Below are positions 1-12,282 of a DNA stretch of 64,000 nucleotides, in pieces. The notes under the pieces are model-generated. The model saw nothing but the letters and a program-made list of their open reading frames with translations. It searched no databases and was not told where the DNA came from. Position 1 is the stretch's first letter, and every line of letters begins with the position of its first letter. Origin of the DNA: Cladopsammia gracilis (lineage: Eukaryota > Cnidaria > Anthozoa > Scleractinia > Dendrophylliidae); the NCBI GenBank assembly GCA_022457155.1, contig JAJGOT010000497.1, positions 186,001 to 250,000 on the forward strand. Reading direction: 5' to 3'. The translations under genes were made by a program, and so were the position numbers.

Positions 1-1462
1 CGTTATAGTTATAGCATCCTCTAGCCATTTTTGCTGGCTTACGTTTGGTCTTTCGCTCTTTTTTTCGACAAGGTTTTTGTATGCTAAGCTACAAGATTTT
101 TCGGTGGATAAAAATTTTGTCAAAAAAGTATCCGCACCTTCGGTTGAGTTTCTTGTGCAATCGGGAAAGAGCTTTTGCAGACTTTTTAACGCAGATATTA
201 TTCCAAAGTAAGAGAGAGGGCGGGCATTCAGGTTATAATTCTCTTGAAAGGCTTTAAGCGAAAGGAATTGAAAGGAGTCGTCCATAAGATGTTTTACCTT
301 TGTTATACCTTTCTGAAACCACTCTCTAAAGAACACTGGTCTGTTTCCCATTCGTATGAGAGAATTATACCAAAGAGGATGTGATTTGGATCTCAAAATT
401 GCTCCCTTTGTCCGGTATTCAATAATCTTCTCCAGTTCACGTCTCTTTAACTCGAGGTCTGCCCATAATTCTGTTTTAACATCATCTCCAATCTCCGCAA
501 TGCTGAGACGTTTATCTATATCTGCTATTGAGTTTTCAATTTGCTCTTCTGTTTTGAGCATTTTTTCTTTTTCTTAGCCCCATATTTCAAAGATTCTTCT
601 CTCACTTGTATAGTTCAGTTTTACCATTTCCCATAATAAACTGGGAGACGTTAAAACATCTGAAGCATATTCATCCTTGGTTTGTTGAATGGTCAGTTTT
701 ATTTGGTTTATGAATTCAATCTCGGTTAGAAAGGATGTGTTAAGTTTCCAAAAACGAAATTTGTAAGGTAATCATTGAATGGTCCGTTTTATATCCAGGT
801 GCTATATCCGCGCAAACAGTATTACACATAGTACTTTGGCTTATAAGAAAAAAGTCAAGCCTACATTGAATTTCAGGTTTTTTTTGTCACCATGTATATC
901 TATAACTATCTGGATTCATGGCTCTCCATGCGTCAATTAGATCTAAGTGCTCACAGGATTCACATACAGTGTCTCGCGCTTTTTTATGAGTTCTGGCAAG
1001 GCCACCCTTCTTGTCTTTTTCGACGTCAAGAACCAAATTAAAATCACCGCCGATTATTAGCTCCTCGCAATTAAATCTGTTCAGCTGTTCAAAAACATTA
1101 ATGAAAAAATTTGGATTATCATTGTTTGGGGCATATATGTTAACTAACGTAAAGCATTTTGCATTCGTGGATAAATCGCATATTAGAAAACGCCCCTCGG
1201 GATCAGCATAGGTGGCTATGATTTGGAAATTAAAATTATTGTTGAATAGTATGGCAACACCTGCTTGTTTGCTTGAGCAACAACTAAATAAAGCTTCATA
1301 GCCCCACTCTGCCCGCCAATCATGAATATTGTCTTCAGTACAATGCGCTTCTTGGATGAAATATACCGACATTTTTTTGGATCTCAGCCAATTGAACGAT
1401 TCTCGTCTTTTGGTCTTGTCTCCTAGTCCCCAAACATTTACAGAAGCTATTTTAAAATCCAT
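1..1462 (-). pseudogene. L1-type LINE ORF2, endonuclease part (runs off left edge)
   Basis: The minus frame from 1462 to 887 encodes an apurinic-type (exonuclease-endonuclease-phosphatase) domain. It begins with the family signature IASVNVWGLGDKTKRR, has IQEAH, and later GGDFNLVLD, the Asp-containing catalytic stretch. The frame meets a TGA near 885 but homologous-looking sequence continues leftwards, including an acidic/basic helical stretch around 360-560, with further stops. The reverse transcriptase itself would lie off the window to the left. This enzyme nicks target DNA for target-primed reverse transcription in non-LTR retrotransposons. ORF1 of the same element lies upstream at 1872-3429. 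The copy is dead. L1/Tx1 clade is my best guess from the two-ORF layout. Confidence 0.8.
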
Positions 1463-2616
1463 AAGTTAAGTTATAAGAAGATGCCCATACGTAAATAGAA
1501 TGCCAACAGAAAAACGTGTTAAAAAGTTATGAACTTTACACAAAAAACTCACGAAATGACATGCATAACAGAATGAATCAAAACATTCGCAGAAATTGAG
1601 ACTAACTAAAAAACAAACATAAAAATTTATTGAAGCGGTGGATTGAGAGGTACGCCGCATTTCTTATTGTAGGCGTAGCTAGTTTCACCATCAAATTAAA
1701 CGCCCGCCTAAAATGATATATATATAAACTTATTATATATTATGTATATAGTGTATTATAAGTAGCATAAGCTATCGATTGAATTTGTGCAGTCTAGACT
1801 AATTTGAAAAATAAAGGCAGACCTAATCTCCATTACGTATAGACAAAACGAATTTCATCTCCGTTTCACATTCAAGAAATGATAAATTCTTTGCCTGCAG
1901 GCCAAAGTTTACCCTTGACATACAACTTATCTGGTTGGGAGGCGCTAAAATTAGCAGGGATTCCATTACTTCTCGCTCTTTTCAATGTTTCCACTTGAGG
2001 TCTTTGTTTCTCGATTATTTCGGCTGGCAAGTCCTTGAACATTTGGAAGTTAGTTTCTTTAAGCCGTTGTCCTAAAGATAGAATACGTTCACAGTCCTTG
2101 TATCGTAAGAAGCGGGCCAAGATCGGACGTGGTGCGCCATTCTTACTTTTGCCGATTCGGTGAACGCGCTGTATTTCTACGGTTCTTGCGTCCGCATAGC
2201 CGAGATCTCGTTCTAGAAAATTCCTCAATAGCTCGTCAGTATCCTCTTGTTGAACGGCTGATGTCGTCTCTTCCGCAATATTTGTAAACTTGATATTCTC
2301 ACGTCACGAGTAGGCTTCCATGTAGAGGTTTTTCATGTGTAGCTCGTCAGATTTGTTCTTCTGCTCTGCTAATTTCACTTTTAATTCTGCCGTTTCAATT
2401 TCATAAGCCGTTTGTTTCATTTTAAGTTCCTCCAGCGCCTGTTCGTGATTATTGAGGCTTTCTTTCATTCCACGTATGTCTTCTTTGGCTGATGAATAAA
2501 AAGCTTCGAGATGTTCCGTTCTTTGTTCAAGACTTTTTAGTGAAACTTCAATCTTTTTTAAAGATCCGTCGATGCCATCCAGTTTCTCAAGTTTACGTAA
2601 GATTGTTTGTAATTTA

Positions 2617-3208
2617 AGCCTGGTTCCCACTAGTGAAATAAGCATAAGTGTAAGCGCAAGCATAAGCACAAGAATGTTAAGCATAACACTGGCGACGTAC
2701 GCATGCGCAGTGAAAGTCTCGGTAGGAAACAAGATGGCGGAAATGGCAGCGGAGGAAGGGTTGCTGTTTGTTATGATCGTGTTAACGTGGGTGCTACTCC
2801 GACAGAGGAGACGTCGAAGAGTCCAAAATCGAAGACACGGAAGGAGTGTATGGGTACGGGATATATATTCAAGAAGAATACTGCAAGGAGACTATCATAA
2901 TCTCGTTCAAGAGCTCCGTCTTGGCGACAGAGAGTTGTACTTCAGGTTAGCTTTTATCTTTTCTTATTTGTGGAACAAATGGATTTTGTTTTACATAGCT
3001 TAAAATGAAGTTTCTTGAGATCGCTTGCCGCCATTTGTTGACCGTGAGCCTCGACCGTGAGGCCAAGGAGATCTGGAACTTTGTCATTCTGATTGGTTGA
3101 TTTCTTGTGCTTATGCTTATGCTTATTTCACGCCGGTTCCCACTAGCGTTATCTTATGCTTATGCTTGCGCTTACGCTTATGCTTATTTCACTAGTGGGA
3201 ACCAGGCT
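2617..3208. mobile_element. PIF/Harbinger-type element inserted in LINE ORF1
   Basis: The element begins AGCCTGGTTCCCACTAGTG and ends with the exact inverse, CACTAGTGGGAACCAGGCT. It is flanked by a 3-bp direct repeat TTA (2614-2616 and 3209-3211), the TWA target preference of PIF/Harbinger elements. Both ends continue inward into arrays of the hexamer CTTATG or its inverse, probably subterminal transposase-binding sites. Removing 592 bp plus one TTA joins the two LINE ORF1 halves, which confirms the borders. Confidence 0.88.
2734..2945 (+). pseudogene. Harbinger transposase first-exon remnant
   Basis: Inside the Harbinger element an ATG opens a frame MAEMAAEEGLLF followed by an arginine run and then WVRDIYSRRILQGDYHN and LVQELRLGDRELYFR. 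The WVR...G-x-YHxL...LRxxDxExYFxxxRM pattern is typical of the N-terminus of animal Harbinger (HARBI1-like) transposases. It ends at a good splice donor (CAG|GTTAGC at 2945/2946). No catalytic DDE domain follows within the element, so the element is an internally deleted, non-autonomous copy that kept the first exon. Confidence 0.65.
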
Positions 3209-3484
3209 TTAGTGGCAACTTCTCCTGACATTTCTGACATGAAGACTTCGCCTTCGAATTCCCCGGCTTCTTCTTCTTGCTCCACGTGCTCTAGTTCGTC
3301 TTCTTCGGATTGTTCAGATAACGTGAGATTTTTTACCTTCTTGGCGTCCGGGGACGCCGAAAATTCGCTAGGGGATACCGGCGATCTATCTTTCCTTTTT
3401 GTGAAATATTTCTCGATGGCTTTTGCCATTAAAATTTCTTAAAATTTCAAGAAAAAAGGCGGACGGATAATGATCGCTTGCTAC

Positions 3485-3863
3485 GGGCCGATTCACACTG
3501 TGACATAAGCATAAGCATAAGCGCAAGCATAAGCATAAGAATTTTACGTGTGAACCGGGACGACATAAACGTAAGCATAAGCATAAGAAAAATGGAAAAT
3601 TTTTCATTCTCTTACGCTTATGCTTGCGTTAACGTCGGAAAATTGCAAGTGTGAACCGGACTAAATAAGTATAAGCGTAAGCATAAGCATAAGCGTAAGA
3701 TGCCTGCTGTTCTCTTGCCAGCGGAAAAACATAAAATTTTAAATTCCAGTTCTCGCTCGATTTTCGCTTATGCTAATGTCGTCCCGGTTCACACGTAAAA
3801 TTCTTATGCTTATGCTTGCGCTTATGCTTATGCTTATGCTTATGTCACAGTGTGAATCGGGCC
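3485..3863. mobile_element. MITE with CATAAG/CTTATG subterminal arrays
   Basis: Inverted ends CCGATTCACACTGTGACATA (left) and its complement (right, to 3863) enclose about 375 bp with repeated CATAAG hexamers. Another inverted motif, TGTGAACCGGGACGACAT, occurs in both arms. A partial extra copy of the end (GGGCCGATTCACACTGTGAC) follows directly at 3867-3890. The hexamer arrays resemble those of the Harbinger element 300 bp away, suggesting a related non-autonomous family. The exact target duplication is not clear. Confidence 0.7.
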
Positions 3864-4418
3864 GTAGGGCCGATTCACACTGTGACATAAGTTGCTACTC
3901 GTCACCAGTTGCCATCAGCATTGTTACCTTGTTTTTGGCGCGCCCGCGAGGTTGCACTGAAGTAATGCTTTTTCTGCGTCTACTTGCAAGTCCTTTTGAT
4001 CTCTCAACGCAAGACTGTTCGCAAGTTGCCATGTCCAAACTTTCATGCCATCGGCTTGGATCTTCGTTCGCAGTCAGGATAGATCTGAGTCTTTAAAGCT
4101 GAACGAGTCTATTGGGCTTAAGATTATCAACTACATGTAATTTAAAATCATCCGAACCTGCACTTGACACTTCGGGTGCGGCTCACTGCAGTATCCACAC
4201 ACAATGATCCTCCACTCGCATGTGATCGTCACGTGCTCCTCTAGATCTTTCTTTTTCACTTTTACAAGACAGTTCTCAATGGTACAGCAAACAACTTTGT
4301 CAGGACAAGTTTGCAGGTGATTCTGTCACGTAAAATGGAAAAGAGCAAAGGCTTTTCAGTTCAGTATATTTATTAGTGAGCTCGCTTCTTCTCTTACGTG
4401 CAAACTTTCGTACATATT

Positions 4419-4978
4419 CTTGGTTTTCACTTACGTCATATCAAAATTTGAAAGCATTAAATAATAGATTTCGAATCTAAAATGTTTATGGAATTGTAGA
4501 GAGTATAAAACTAGACATCTTGGCCAAATTTTGAAGCGCACAAGCATTTCGTTCAAGAGTTATAGGCGAATGAGTATTAGACATTTTTAGTAAGAAATGT
4601 ATGGAGCAGCCATCTTTGTGCCCCACTCAGGGGCACAAAGATGGCGTCCAAAAATTCAAAGTCTTAATTACACCAAAAGTCAAATCAAAACATATTGTAT
4701 TTGCTATAAGCTCTATTAACTCAGCTTATAAGCACTTATAACGCAAACAATAACTTTCAGCTGATTCAATTTCGTTTATTTTCACGGCTTATCTGAAATA
4801 GCGTGACGAATTGCGTGACACATTTAAAACCTTTGTAAATCGAAAGCAAAACATCGTTAAAACCTGAAACTTTTTGTGGAAGATTATAACACTGGTATCC
4901 ACATACCATGTTAAAAACAGCTTTGTAGGATGTATTCTTTAGATTTTGGAATTTTTATGACGTCATGTGAAAACCAAG
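4419..4978. mobile_element. MITE with CTTGGTTTTCAC ends
   Basis: CTTGGTTTTCAC at 4419-4430 and its complement at 4967-4978, extending imperfectly inward over a CGTCAT motif, bracket about 560 bp of non-coding AT-rich sequence. The interior holds a perfect 16-bp hairpin (4609-4645). Superfamily not assigned. Confidence 0.6.
4609..4645. repeat. Perfect 16-bp hairpin
   Basis: GCCATCTTTGTGCCCC, a 5-base loop, then the exact complement. It lies inside the 4419-4978 MITE and is probably part of its fold-back structure. Confidence 0.85.
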
Positions 4979-6178
4979 CTAGACCACGCTGTTGTATTCG
5001 CAATTATGATTAACTTATGCTGAACTTATGCTGGTGACGCAGTGGTATACTTGGGTGACCGTTATGGGGTTCAAATAGGCACCGTCAGAGGCTGCTTTAG
5101 CCGAAACAAACGTCAGCAGACTGGAGGGACATACATTTGTTGTTTCTGCTCTTCTAGTGCCGATTCTATACTTATGTTTTTAAACTCGGCCAAAGCGGCC
5201 CATCCGAAAATTAAGTTTTGACGTCGAGTTCTTAGTATGTACAGACAGCCGCTCCTTTTAGAACAAGAATATTAAAAATATTCTTCAGTTGTTTATAGTA
5301 AGTGATTTTCCTCTTTACACATGCGATTTGCCGCACTATCCAATGTAACTTATGTCGCAAGTGTAAGCTAATGGCGATTTCTGTGCGATTCGAGTGTGAT
5401 ATTTGCTGCAATTTGCTGCAATTTTCCAAACATCGCCGCCAAGTTGCATCGGGTTCGAACATTTTCGAAACGCCTGCGATATTGCGACGAGAAATCGCGT
5501 CCAATTCGCACTGAAATCGCTTCTAGTTTCATCGCAAGCTCGAGCGTGACAAAAGTTGCAATAAAAAACGCGCATGTGTGAACCGGCCTTTAAAGTTCCG
5601 CTTTGAGGCGAGCCCATCGATATATATGACTTTTTACCTCTTTGTTTCTCAGTTCACCACTCCAAACACAACTTTCACTTGGGCATATAATGGCCAGGGA
5701 CAGAATCTTTCTTTCTGTTGCTTTGTCTGGAAAGACATCCTATAAACAAGAAACAAACAGCACAAGGAAGTACATATTAAGAACACAATATGGTTTTCTT
5801 TTTTAATACGTCGCGCTGATGTGTATCACAAGCATCTTTTCTTTTTTAATAGCACGATGCCTACTGGGCACGAGCACACGAGTAGCTGGGAACCATTTAC
5901 TGGCACGCGGGGCGCTAGTCTACAACGATTTACTCTGTGCTCAAATTTTACTAATTCCACACTCTCTTAAGGCGCATTATTTTGGGACTATTCGGTTCTA
6001 GTTGTTCTTATTTCAGTTTAAGAACAACAGAACACACGGAATGTCAATCTACCTTAGAAGAACGCAATTCTGCCTATTCCAAGTGAACCAAAAACTTTCC
6101 ATAACGAACGCAGTTTGATCCGCCAAGTTCCCGATGAAATTTAAACTGTTTCAGAAAGAACGCAATTCGTCCTATTCG

Positions 6179-6311
6179 GGTCATGGCTCGTGTACGACGA
6201 CTGTATTGTGATGTATTGTGTTAGGTAGTGTTAGCTTGTATTGTATTGTGTTAGCTTGTATTGTATTAGGTTTTATGACGTCAGTCAGGTCGTCCTACAT
6301 GAGCCATGACC
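6179..6311. mobile_element. Short fold-back MITE
   Basis: GGTCATGGCTCGTGTACGAC at the left and an imperfect complement ending GAGCCATGACC at the right enclose 133 bp. The centre is a tandem of a TTAGCTTGTATTGTATTG-like unit. Confidence 0.65.
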
Positions 6312-8509
6312 TCCTCTTCTGATTAAACTAAAAACTGTCCTTGATGAACGCCGGAAATTCTGCCATTCCGAGTAATTCTGGTCCAAAAAGGAACACAGTT
6401 ACTGTCTATCTCAATCATTCCTGTATCAGATATGACGCAAAAGATGTCGTGCTTATCTTCTTCATGCTTATGAAAAGCAAAGTGCCTGAACAACTTCCTT
6501 TAGTGCTGTTCCCTAAGTGTTGGCTCCAGTCTAAACACCTGAATGGGGTCTAAACTGATACCAATTTTAAAAAGACGTTAGTTAATTTACCCGGTTTTGG
6601 TCCAGGACCTCTCTGTCAGCAGGACAATTGCACTGTTCGTCAAAATCTTCCTGCCTGTTTGTTTGAAAAAAAAATTAAATGTGTAACACCCGTTCTAAGC
6701 CACCATATTTTTATAAGATTTTCACGGAAGCCAATACTTAATTTTATTCAATTGGCCCGATTTGAATTAGTGGCGAATAACGTTAGGTTTGAAATTCACA
6801 TTGTCGATTACGCCGAATTATGTTGCTGCAAGAAATAAACTGGGAGATCCACTGTTACGTTTTAACAATCATCATAAAAAAGTTTGCTTTTGCACTGCAT
6901 TTTTATTCATTAAATTCAGGGGCGGGTTTAGGGGAGGGGCCGAGGCCCTTGCCTTTTGTCCGGGATTTTTTTTTTAACACAACGTCTATCGGATGGTATT
7001 TTGAGATAGATGACTGACTCTAGTTTAATTAGCTTTCATACCATTCCGGTAACTTGGATCTCGGTTGTAAAGAATGTTCGAGTTGATTCAAATCATGTTT
7101 GACCACAACCACATTTGTATTTTATCAAATATTTCAACAGTTTATTGTTCAATATGGGATCCTGGCATTTGCCAAATTTGAGTGCGCAGGGTGCACCAGA
7201 TTGCACTGATCTTAGAGGAATTAAATTATCAAAATTTTCCAGGGAAGGAAATATCCCCAGACCCCTCTAGAAAAACGCGCGCAAGCGCGCCAAATGTGAC
7301 GCACCCAATGAGTTTGTTGTTAGTTCTCATCCTTGCTACGAGGGTTCTTTATTCGGGTACTCCGATTTTTCCTCCCTCCTCAAAAACTAAAAAACTAACA
7401 TTTCTAAATTTTAATTCGACCTGGAATTCGAGGGCCTCAGGTCTGTCAGTCACATGACTGTTAAGTGTCTCCCTCGCTAAACAAAGTTGATCTATTTTTT
7501 TAATTTTCATTGTGTCCAATGCAAATGTTTACGGCCCCCTCTTTCTAAAATTCCTGGATCCGCCCATGTTAATCGTTTACGTTTGTCCAAAAAATTTACC
7601 CGGTTAATTCTCATAACTGAAAACTTTAATTTTCCTTATCTCACTCATTGTAAAACTGCGTTTAAAAATTTGTTTTCTCGTTGTTTATTTTCTGTGTTTT
7701 CTTCATATCATTAACAATTCGAAATGTAAAATACATAAATTAGCGTTTTTACGGTAAAACTAAACTCGAGTAACTGAAAATTGTAAAGACTGTATTTTGT
7801 GCCCACGTGGACCCTAAATATTTAAAAAAAAGCAGAAGTCTATTTGAAACAAAGGAGTGACGTTTGTTCTTTTCAGTTATCTAGCCTCTCCTCCCGAAGA
7901 AGTGGATATTAAACTGCACTGATGCCTCAGTACTAGTGATGACAGTGATCGCCAAAGAAACTATGTTAGTCGGTGTACCAAAACTGATCTACAGGCAGCA
8001 CGGAAAAGAAGGTATATCTTCTAAAAAGAAAATTGCAAAGGCAAACTGACTGACTATGTCAACAAGGGAGTTGAAGATGGAGCTATAAATACAGAAAGTG
8101 ATATAAAAAAAAGCGTCACTGCTGGTGACTGCACTGATAGTACAGTCACTGAGCGAATGATAACAGTACCAAACAAATCGATTGACCGGCGCATATCATG
8201 ACATATTGATCGACTGGTCAAAGGGGAAAAGTCATTGTAATTTGTTACATTTTCAGAGAACATTGTTTTTTTTTTAATTAGCTACTGATTGCACAAACTT
8301 CTAGTCCAGAAAGACATCTGAAGACCCTTAATAATTAAGGTCATTTTAAAAACAATACATGTACCTATAGCATATGGGATCCGTGTTAACAAAACTTGAA
8401 TGCACTAAGTATAATTCACTAGAGCAGCTACATAGTATTGTTCTCTGCTTCTTGACCGGCATGTACGTGTAAGAGTTTTACTGAACTCATGGCGTCCCTG
8501 GTTTGTTAA

Positions 8510-9281
8510 GGTGGCTCCATATAGTTTTTTGGCGCGCGAGGCATGGGCGCGAAAATGGCGCGAGCGCGCGTTTGTTTACTTTGATGACGTCACGAAATAT
8601 AGAGGTTTTTACAGTAACTAAAACGTTTATTGCGCGCATTCCACACGGTAAATTTTTTAAAAAAATTGGCAAATTGATAGGATTTTCTTGGTTCTCGATC
8701 ACAAAAAAAGACAACAGTTCAGTTGTACATACACAAAAAAACCTAAAAACGTAAAAAACGAAAAGTAAGCAAATTGCCAAAAATTATGTACCGATTTTTT
8801 TATGGCTTTGTTGTATTAGACTCACTGAATGTTTCTTCAGTTTGACCAAAAATTTTGAATATTTACCGTGTAAAACTGAGAAAAGCTGTTGAGAGGTTTG
8901 CAAGCCTTGAACGACAAGCCCAGCAACTCAATCCATTGTTTGCCATGGCAACAAGACAAGACTGCCAAGTTAGACTTCTCCGTAAACGAGAAAGCCTAAG
9001 CTACGTGTATGTTATATATTATGCCTAGTATCGCGAAACAAAACTCTCCAAAGACAGTAACAAGATCGAAAATCTTATTAAAAGAAAACGAACGAATTTG
9101 CTGTCTGATCAGCCTTGCATGTTAAAGTTTTTCTATTTAGTTCATTACTGATCCTGATCTGCTCAAAGATCCAGCTACATCTTGCTACTGTTTGTTCAAG
9201 TGGTCCTTGCAGTTTTACAGAAGTTAACAAGATCGTGTATGTTTTATTTAGAAGACTGGCCAATAACTATATGGAGCCACC
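8510..9281. mobile_element. TTAA-flanked MITE
   Basis: GGTGGCTCCATATAGTT at 8510 and its exact complement ending at 9281, each directly flanked by TTAA (8506-8509 and 9282-9285). A TTAA target suggests piggyBac-type mobilisation, although the end sequence is not the usual CCC start. There is no transposase frame in the 772 bp. Confidence 0.78.
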
Positions 9282-10838
9282 TTAAGAACAATTCAATGGC
9301 AGTGTTGTGTTCAATTTCATAAATAATTGTTATTTTTCTACTACAATTCTTAGAATTATGAATATATGTTCTAGGCTTTAGAGTACAGAATCTGGAGTCC
9401 CCCTCACATTCCTCCAAAATTTCAGGACCCCCGGTCCCTGCTTTCCCCACCGGCCAAATTTCAGGACCCCAAAGTCCTCCTCTACCTCCCAAACCGACTT
9501 AAATAATGACCGGTCCTCTATTAGCAAGACTCATCTGGACACCAAAAAGACAATGCTCATATTTTACTGATAGTAACGTCTTGCTATTTCACATGACAAA
9601 CATCACATTTTTTTTCAGGCAAGGCAACCACGCTTAAAGTCGGAGGGGCCTGAGAACTGTTAACAGACTGACGTGAGCAAGTAATACGCAAACCGAGGCC
9701 TTTGAGAAGAATTAGGGTGGGTTCCCTGTGCGAGCAGCAATGATAAAAAATATAAACGAAATATTTTTTTTACGTTTTTAGTAAACCAGCGTTTTTTTTA
9801 AGGCGGGTTCTACCTGAAATTGTCTCAAAGGTTTTTATTTTTTATTTTCTTCATATCGTAAATGACAAGTTCAATTATTTGGCAAGTGGTTATTTTTCAT
9901 TAATATTTTAAAAATTTGCATGAGAAAAAGGCGTTTGTAAAGAAGACTATTTGAATCACCTCTCGTTACCATGGTAACGGAAATTCGTATATTTTTGTTT
10001 TTTCATTGTTTAGAACTTTGTTTGCCGAATCTCTGAAACAAGGCAGAAACCAGCTTGGTCATCTTTGTAACCCCTTACATGAATCTATACATGAAAATGC
10101 AAATCGATGGTTCTCAAGGGAAATAAACAAACAATTTTCTACAAAAATTACACGCCAACACAACAATTTCGTTCTTTCATCGTTCTTGTTGTTATTAGTC
10201 TGTGAAACATAAATGTTTGTACTGATTAATAAATAATTTATAGGATGTGTCTGCAGCTTAAGTCTTTTATTAATTTATGGCTATAAGTCTGTTTTTAAAA
10301 TGTTAGAACTTAACCAAGGTGCCTTAAAATTTCAAAGGAATACGAGCTGCAGCATCAGAAAGATCGAGAGAAAACCACTTATTAAATTCTTGTATTGTAC
10401 TCAAATATATCAACCCAAAGCAAAGCCAATAATCCAAACATTGAAAACACTTCCCCTGTCATGACAGCGCAGCGCCGCTGGCGATCACACGGTCGATCGA
10501 TCAAGCCGTTCAAGATAATTAAACTATCTCGAACGTTTCTATCAGAAAATTGAGCAGCAGTTGTTTTACCGAGTTATTCCCTCGATTTCAATCGTCTACG
10601 TGGCGTCTTTCTCTAACGTTTTGAACATGCATATGCAGATCGAGCGAGCAGAGACTGAACTCCTTGGCAGAGATTTGGAAGACAGCTGACTTTGTCATAC
10701 TTTCTGTTTAAATAAATTTTTAAAAAGAAATTACCAAACTAGTTCTTCCACTTTAGTCATGGGCACATGAAAAATTCCCAGAAATAGCTGGTTACAACCT
10801 ACTAGTTCAAGTTAAATCCTAATTATGCTAGAACGCAC

Positions 10839-11005
10839 CTTCTGAAATGTTCCTCGATACATTCTTTACAAAACCTATGTCCGCATCTTGTAAGAACAGG
10901 TTCCTTCAATGGCAACTGACAAATTAAACAAAGGAAATCATCTTCAACTTCACTCACAAACTCCTCGTCGTAACCTGAAGGTAAGTGAATTGGCGCTTCC
11001 GCCAT
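10839..11005 (-). CDS. TRAF-like RING finger, first coding exon
   Basis: An ATG at 11005 opens MAEAPIHLPSGYDEEFVSEV followed by a RING start: CLICQLPLKEPVLTRCGHRF, then CKECIEEHFRR. The spacing C-x2-C-x11-C-x-H-x2-C-x2-C is the first half of a C3HC4 RING. The start pattern (GYDxxFV before the RING) is typical of TRAF-family E3 ligases in cnidarians and vertebrates, which relay TNF/Toll receptor signals. The frame runs into a good splice donor AAG|GTGCGT (10839/10838); the rest of the RING and the TRAF domain would be in exons to the left, which I could not find. TRAF4/5-like subtype is a guess. The 5' side (11006-11300) would be its promoter. Confidence 0.72.
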
Positions 11006-11515
11006 TTTGTAGATGTAGCTATTTCGAAAGCGAAACCTTCGGGGTCAAATTTTCACATAACCTTTTTTTGTTTCGATTTTAATTAAACTCGAACGCAGCA
11101 ATGATTGGCCCTTTGGCAACAAGAAAGGAGGTTGTCGTTGGGAAGACGTAATGAATCGCCCAAAACATTTGACTGCTCTTAAAAAGGCTGCTCTTTATAG
11201 ATACTACTGAATTCACTCAGGGAATTCTAATATAAATCCTTAATTGTCTTGTCTATACGAATAAAGAACTCCTTGATCTGATTAATTAGAGTTTATGAGT
11301 TATTTTTTTATTTTTTTGTGTCACGATTGTTAGCCTGTTCCAGGCGTTCAGATAGTGGGGAAAGCGCGAATAGTTGGGCAACGCGCGAAGAAAAGCGAGC
11401 GAAAAAAAGCGGGGAGATTGGGGAGAGGAAGCGAGCCCAACTATTCGCACCACGAATCCGAAGTCACGATACCATCTCTATGACGGGTGATCTCCGCCAA
11501 AAACAACAGAATAGA

Positions 11516-11692
11516 AATAGGCCATTTCCGAGTTGCTTTTTGTCTCGTTATCAAAGCGAGGCTCGGTGCACAACCTTTCATATGAAAATTAGTTTTCATT
11601 CACATGTAAATAAAACTAATTTTCACATGAAAGGTTGTGCACCAAGCCTCACTCTGATAACGAGACAAAAAGCAACTCGGAAATGGCCTATT
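11516..11692. mobile_element. Palindromic MITE
   Basis: Two near-perfect arms of about 75 bp, starting AATAGGCCATTTCCGAGTTG and ending in its complement, meet at a short centre. The arms contain CACAACCTTTCATATGAAAA-type sequence. It sits immediately beside the mariner-type MITE at 11706. Confidence 0.8.
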
Positions 11693-11705
11693 GGATCGGT
11701 TGTTA

Positions 11706-12282
11706 CAGTCAAACCGGATGTTCTTTTGCGGGCAACTTTGCAAACTTCCGCCGCAACATTGGTATTTTGATTGACAGTTTGCTTCTAGCAAGTTGGAAGT
11801 TGTGCGAGCAAGTTGCAACTTTCGCGAGCAAGTTCCTATTTCAAACTTGCGGTCAGTTGCCGGATTTCTGAATTGAAAGTACTTGGTTTGGTTACCTTGC
11901 AGTATTCCACAAACTCTACGATGTCAGGAGTAGAAACTGTTCGTTCTATCCAGCCAGGTTTACCGGGAAAATACATCTCGTGTTGTCAAAATCTGTTTAC
12001 AATTGGATACAGTTCGCCTTGATAATCCAACAATGCGTGCGATTTGTTCTTGTTTTACTCCAGACGACCATTATTCTCTCTCTTTTCTCAACCGAGGAGG
12101 TATTATTGCGATGTACGTGAGCCATAATTGAAGAAGTACGTGTTTTCACAAACTTCGCAATTTGCAACTGACAACAAGTTTGAAATAGGAACTTGCTCGC
12201 GAAAGTTGCAACTTGCTCGAAGCAAACTGTCAATCAAAACACCAATGTTGCGGTGGAAGTTTGCAAAGAATTTGATGGCTTG
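11706..12282. mobile_element. Tc1/mariner-type MITE, copy 1
   Basis: Starts CAGTCAAACCGGATGTTC after a TA (11704-11705), as Tc1/mariner ends do. The right end is decayed (GGCTTG before TA at 12283). Long inner arms share GCGGGCAACTTTGCAAACTT and CAACATTGGTATTTTGATTG with the better-preserved copy at 56490-57055. No transposase is visible. Confidence 0.75.

Larger units (their letters stand above)
1872..3429 (-). pseudogene. L1-type LINE ORF1, interrupted by a Harbinger element
   Basis: This is the RNA-binding chaperone ORF of the LINE. The N-terminal part (3429-3209) starts MAKAIEKYFTKRKDR and is charged and acidic. A 592-bp Harbinger element (2617-3208) then splits it. The coding sense resumes at 2613 with a long heptad-rich coiled coil (to about 2304), an in-frame TGA near 2304, and the RRM/C-terminal domain at 2228-1872 with the characteristic RVHRIGKS and RPILARFLRYKD stretches of L1 ORF1p. 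Domain order (coiled coil, RRM, CTD) matches L1 ORF1. Both the insertion and the stop make it non-functional. Confidence 0.8.
3864..10838. other. Non-coding host stretch with MITEs
   Basis: Apart from the MITEs listed separately, I see no supportable gene here. Frames are short and show no family signature. Around 5320-5600 a decayed repeat ends in GCGCATGTGTGAACCGGCC, similar in style to the 3485-3863 element. Later exons of the TRAF-like gene at 10839-11005 would lie in this direction (minus strand) but none was recognised. Confidence 0.5.

Noticed and set aside
3107..3442. 111-codon plus-strand frame rich in MLMLML/AYAYAY
   Set aside because: Translation of the CTTATG hexamer arrays and the antisense of LINE ORF1.
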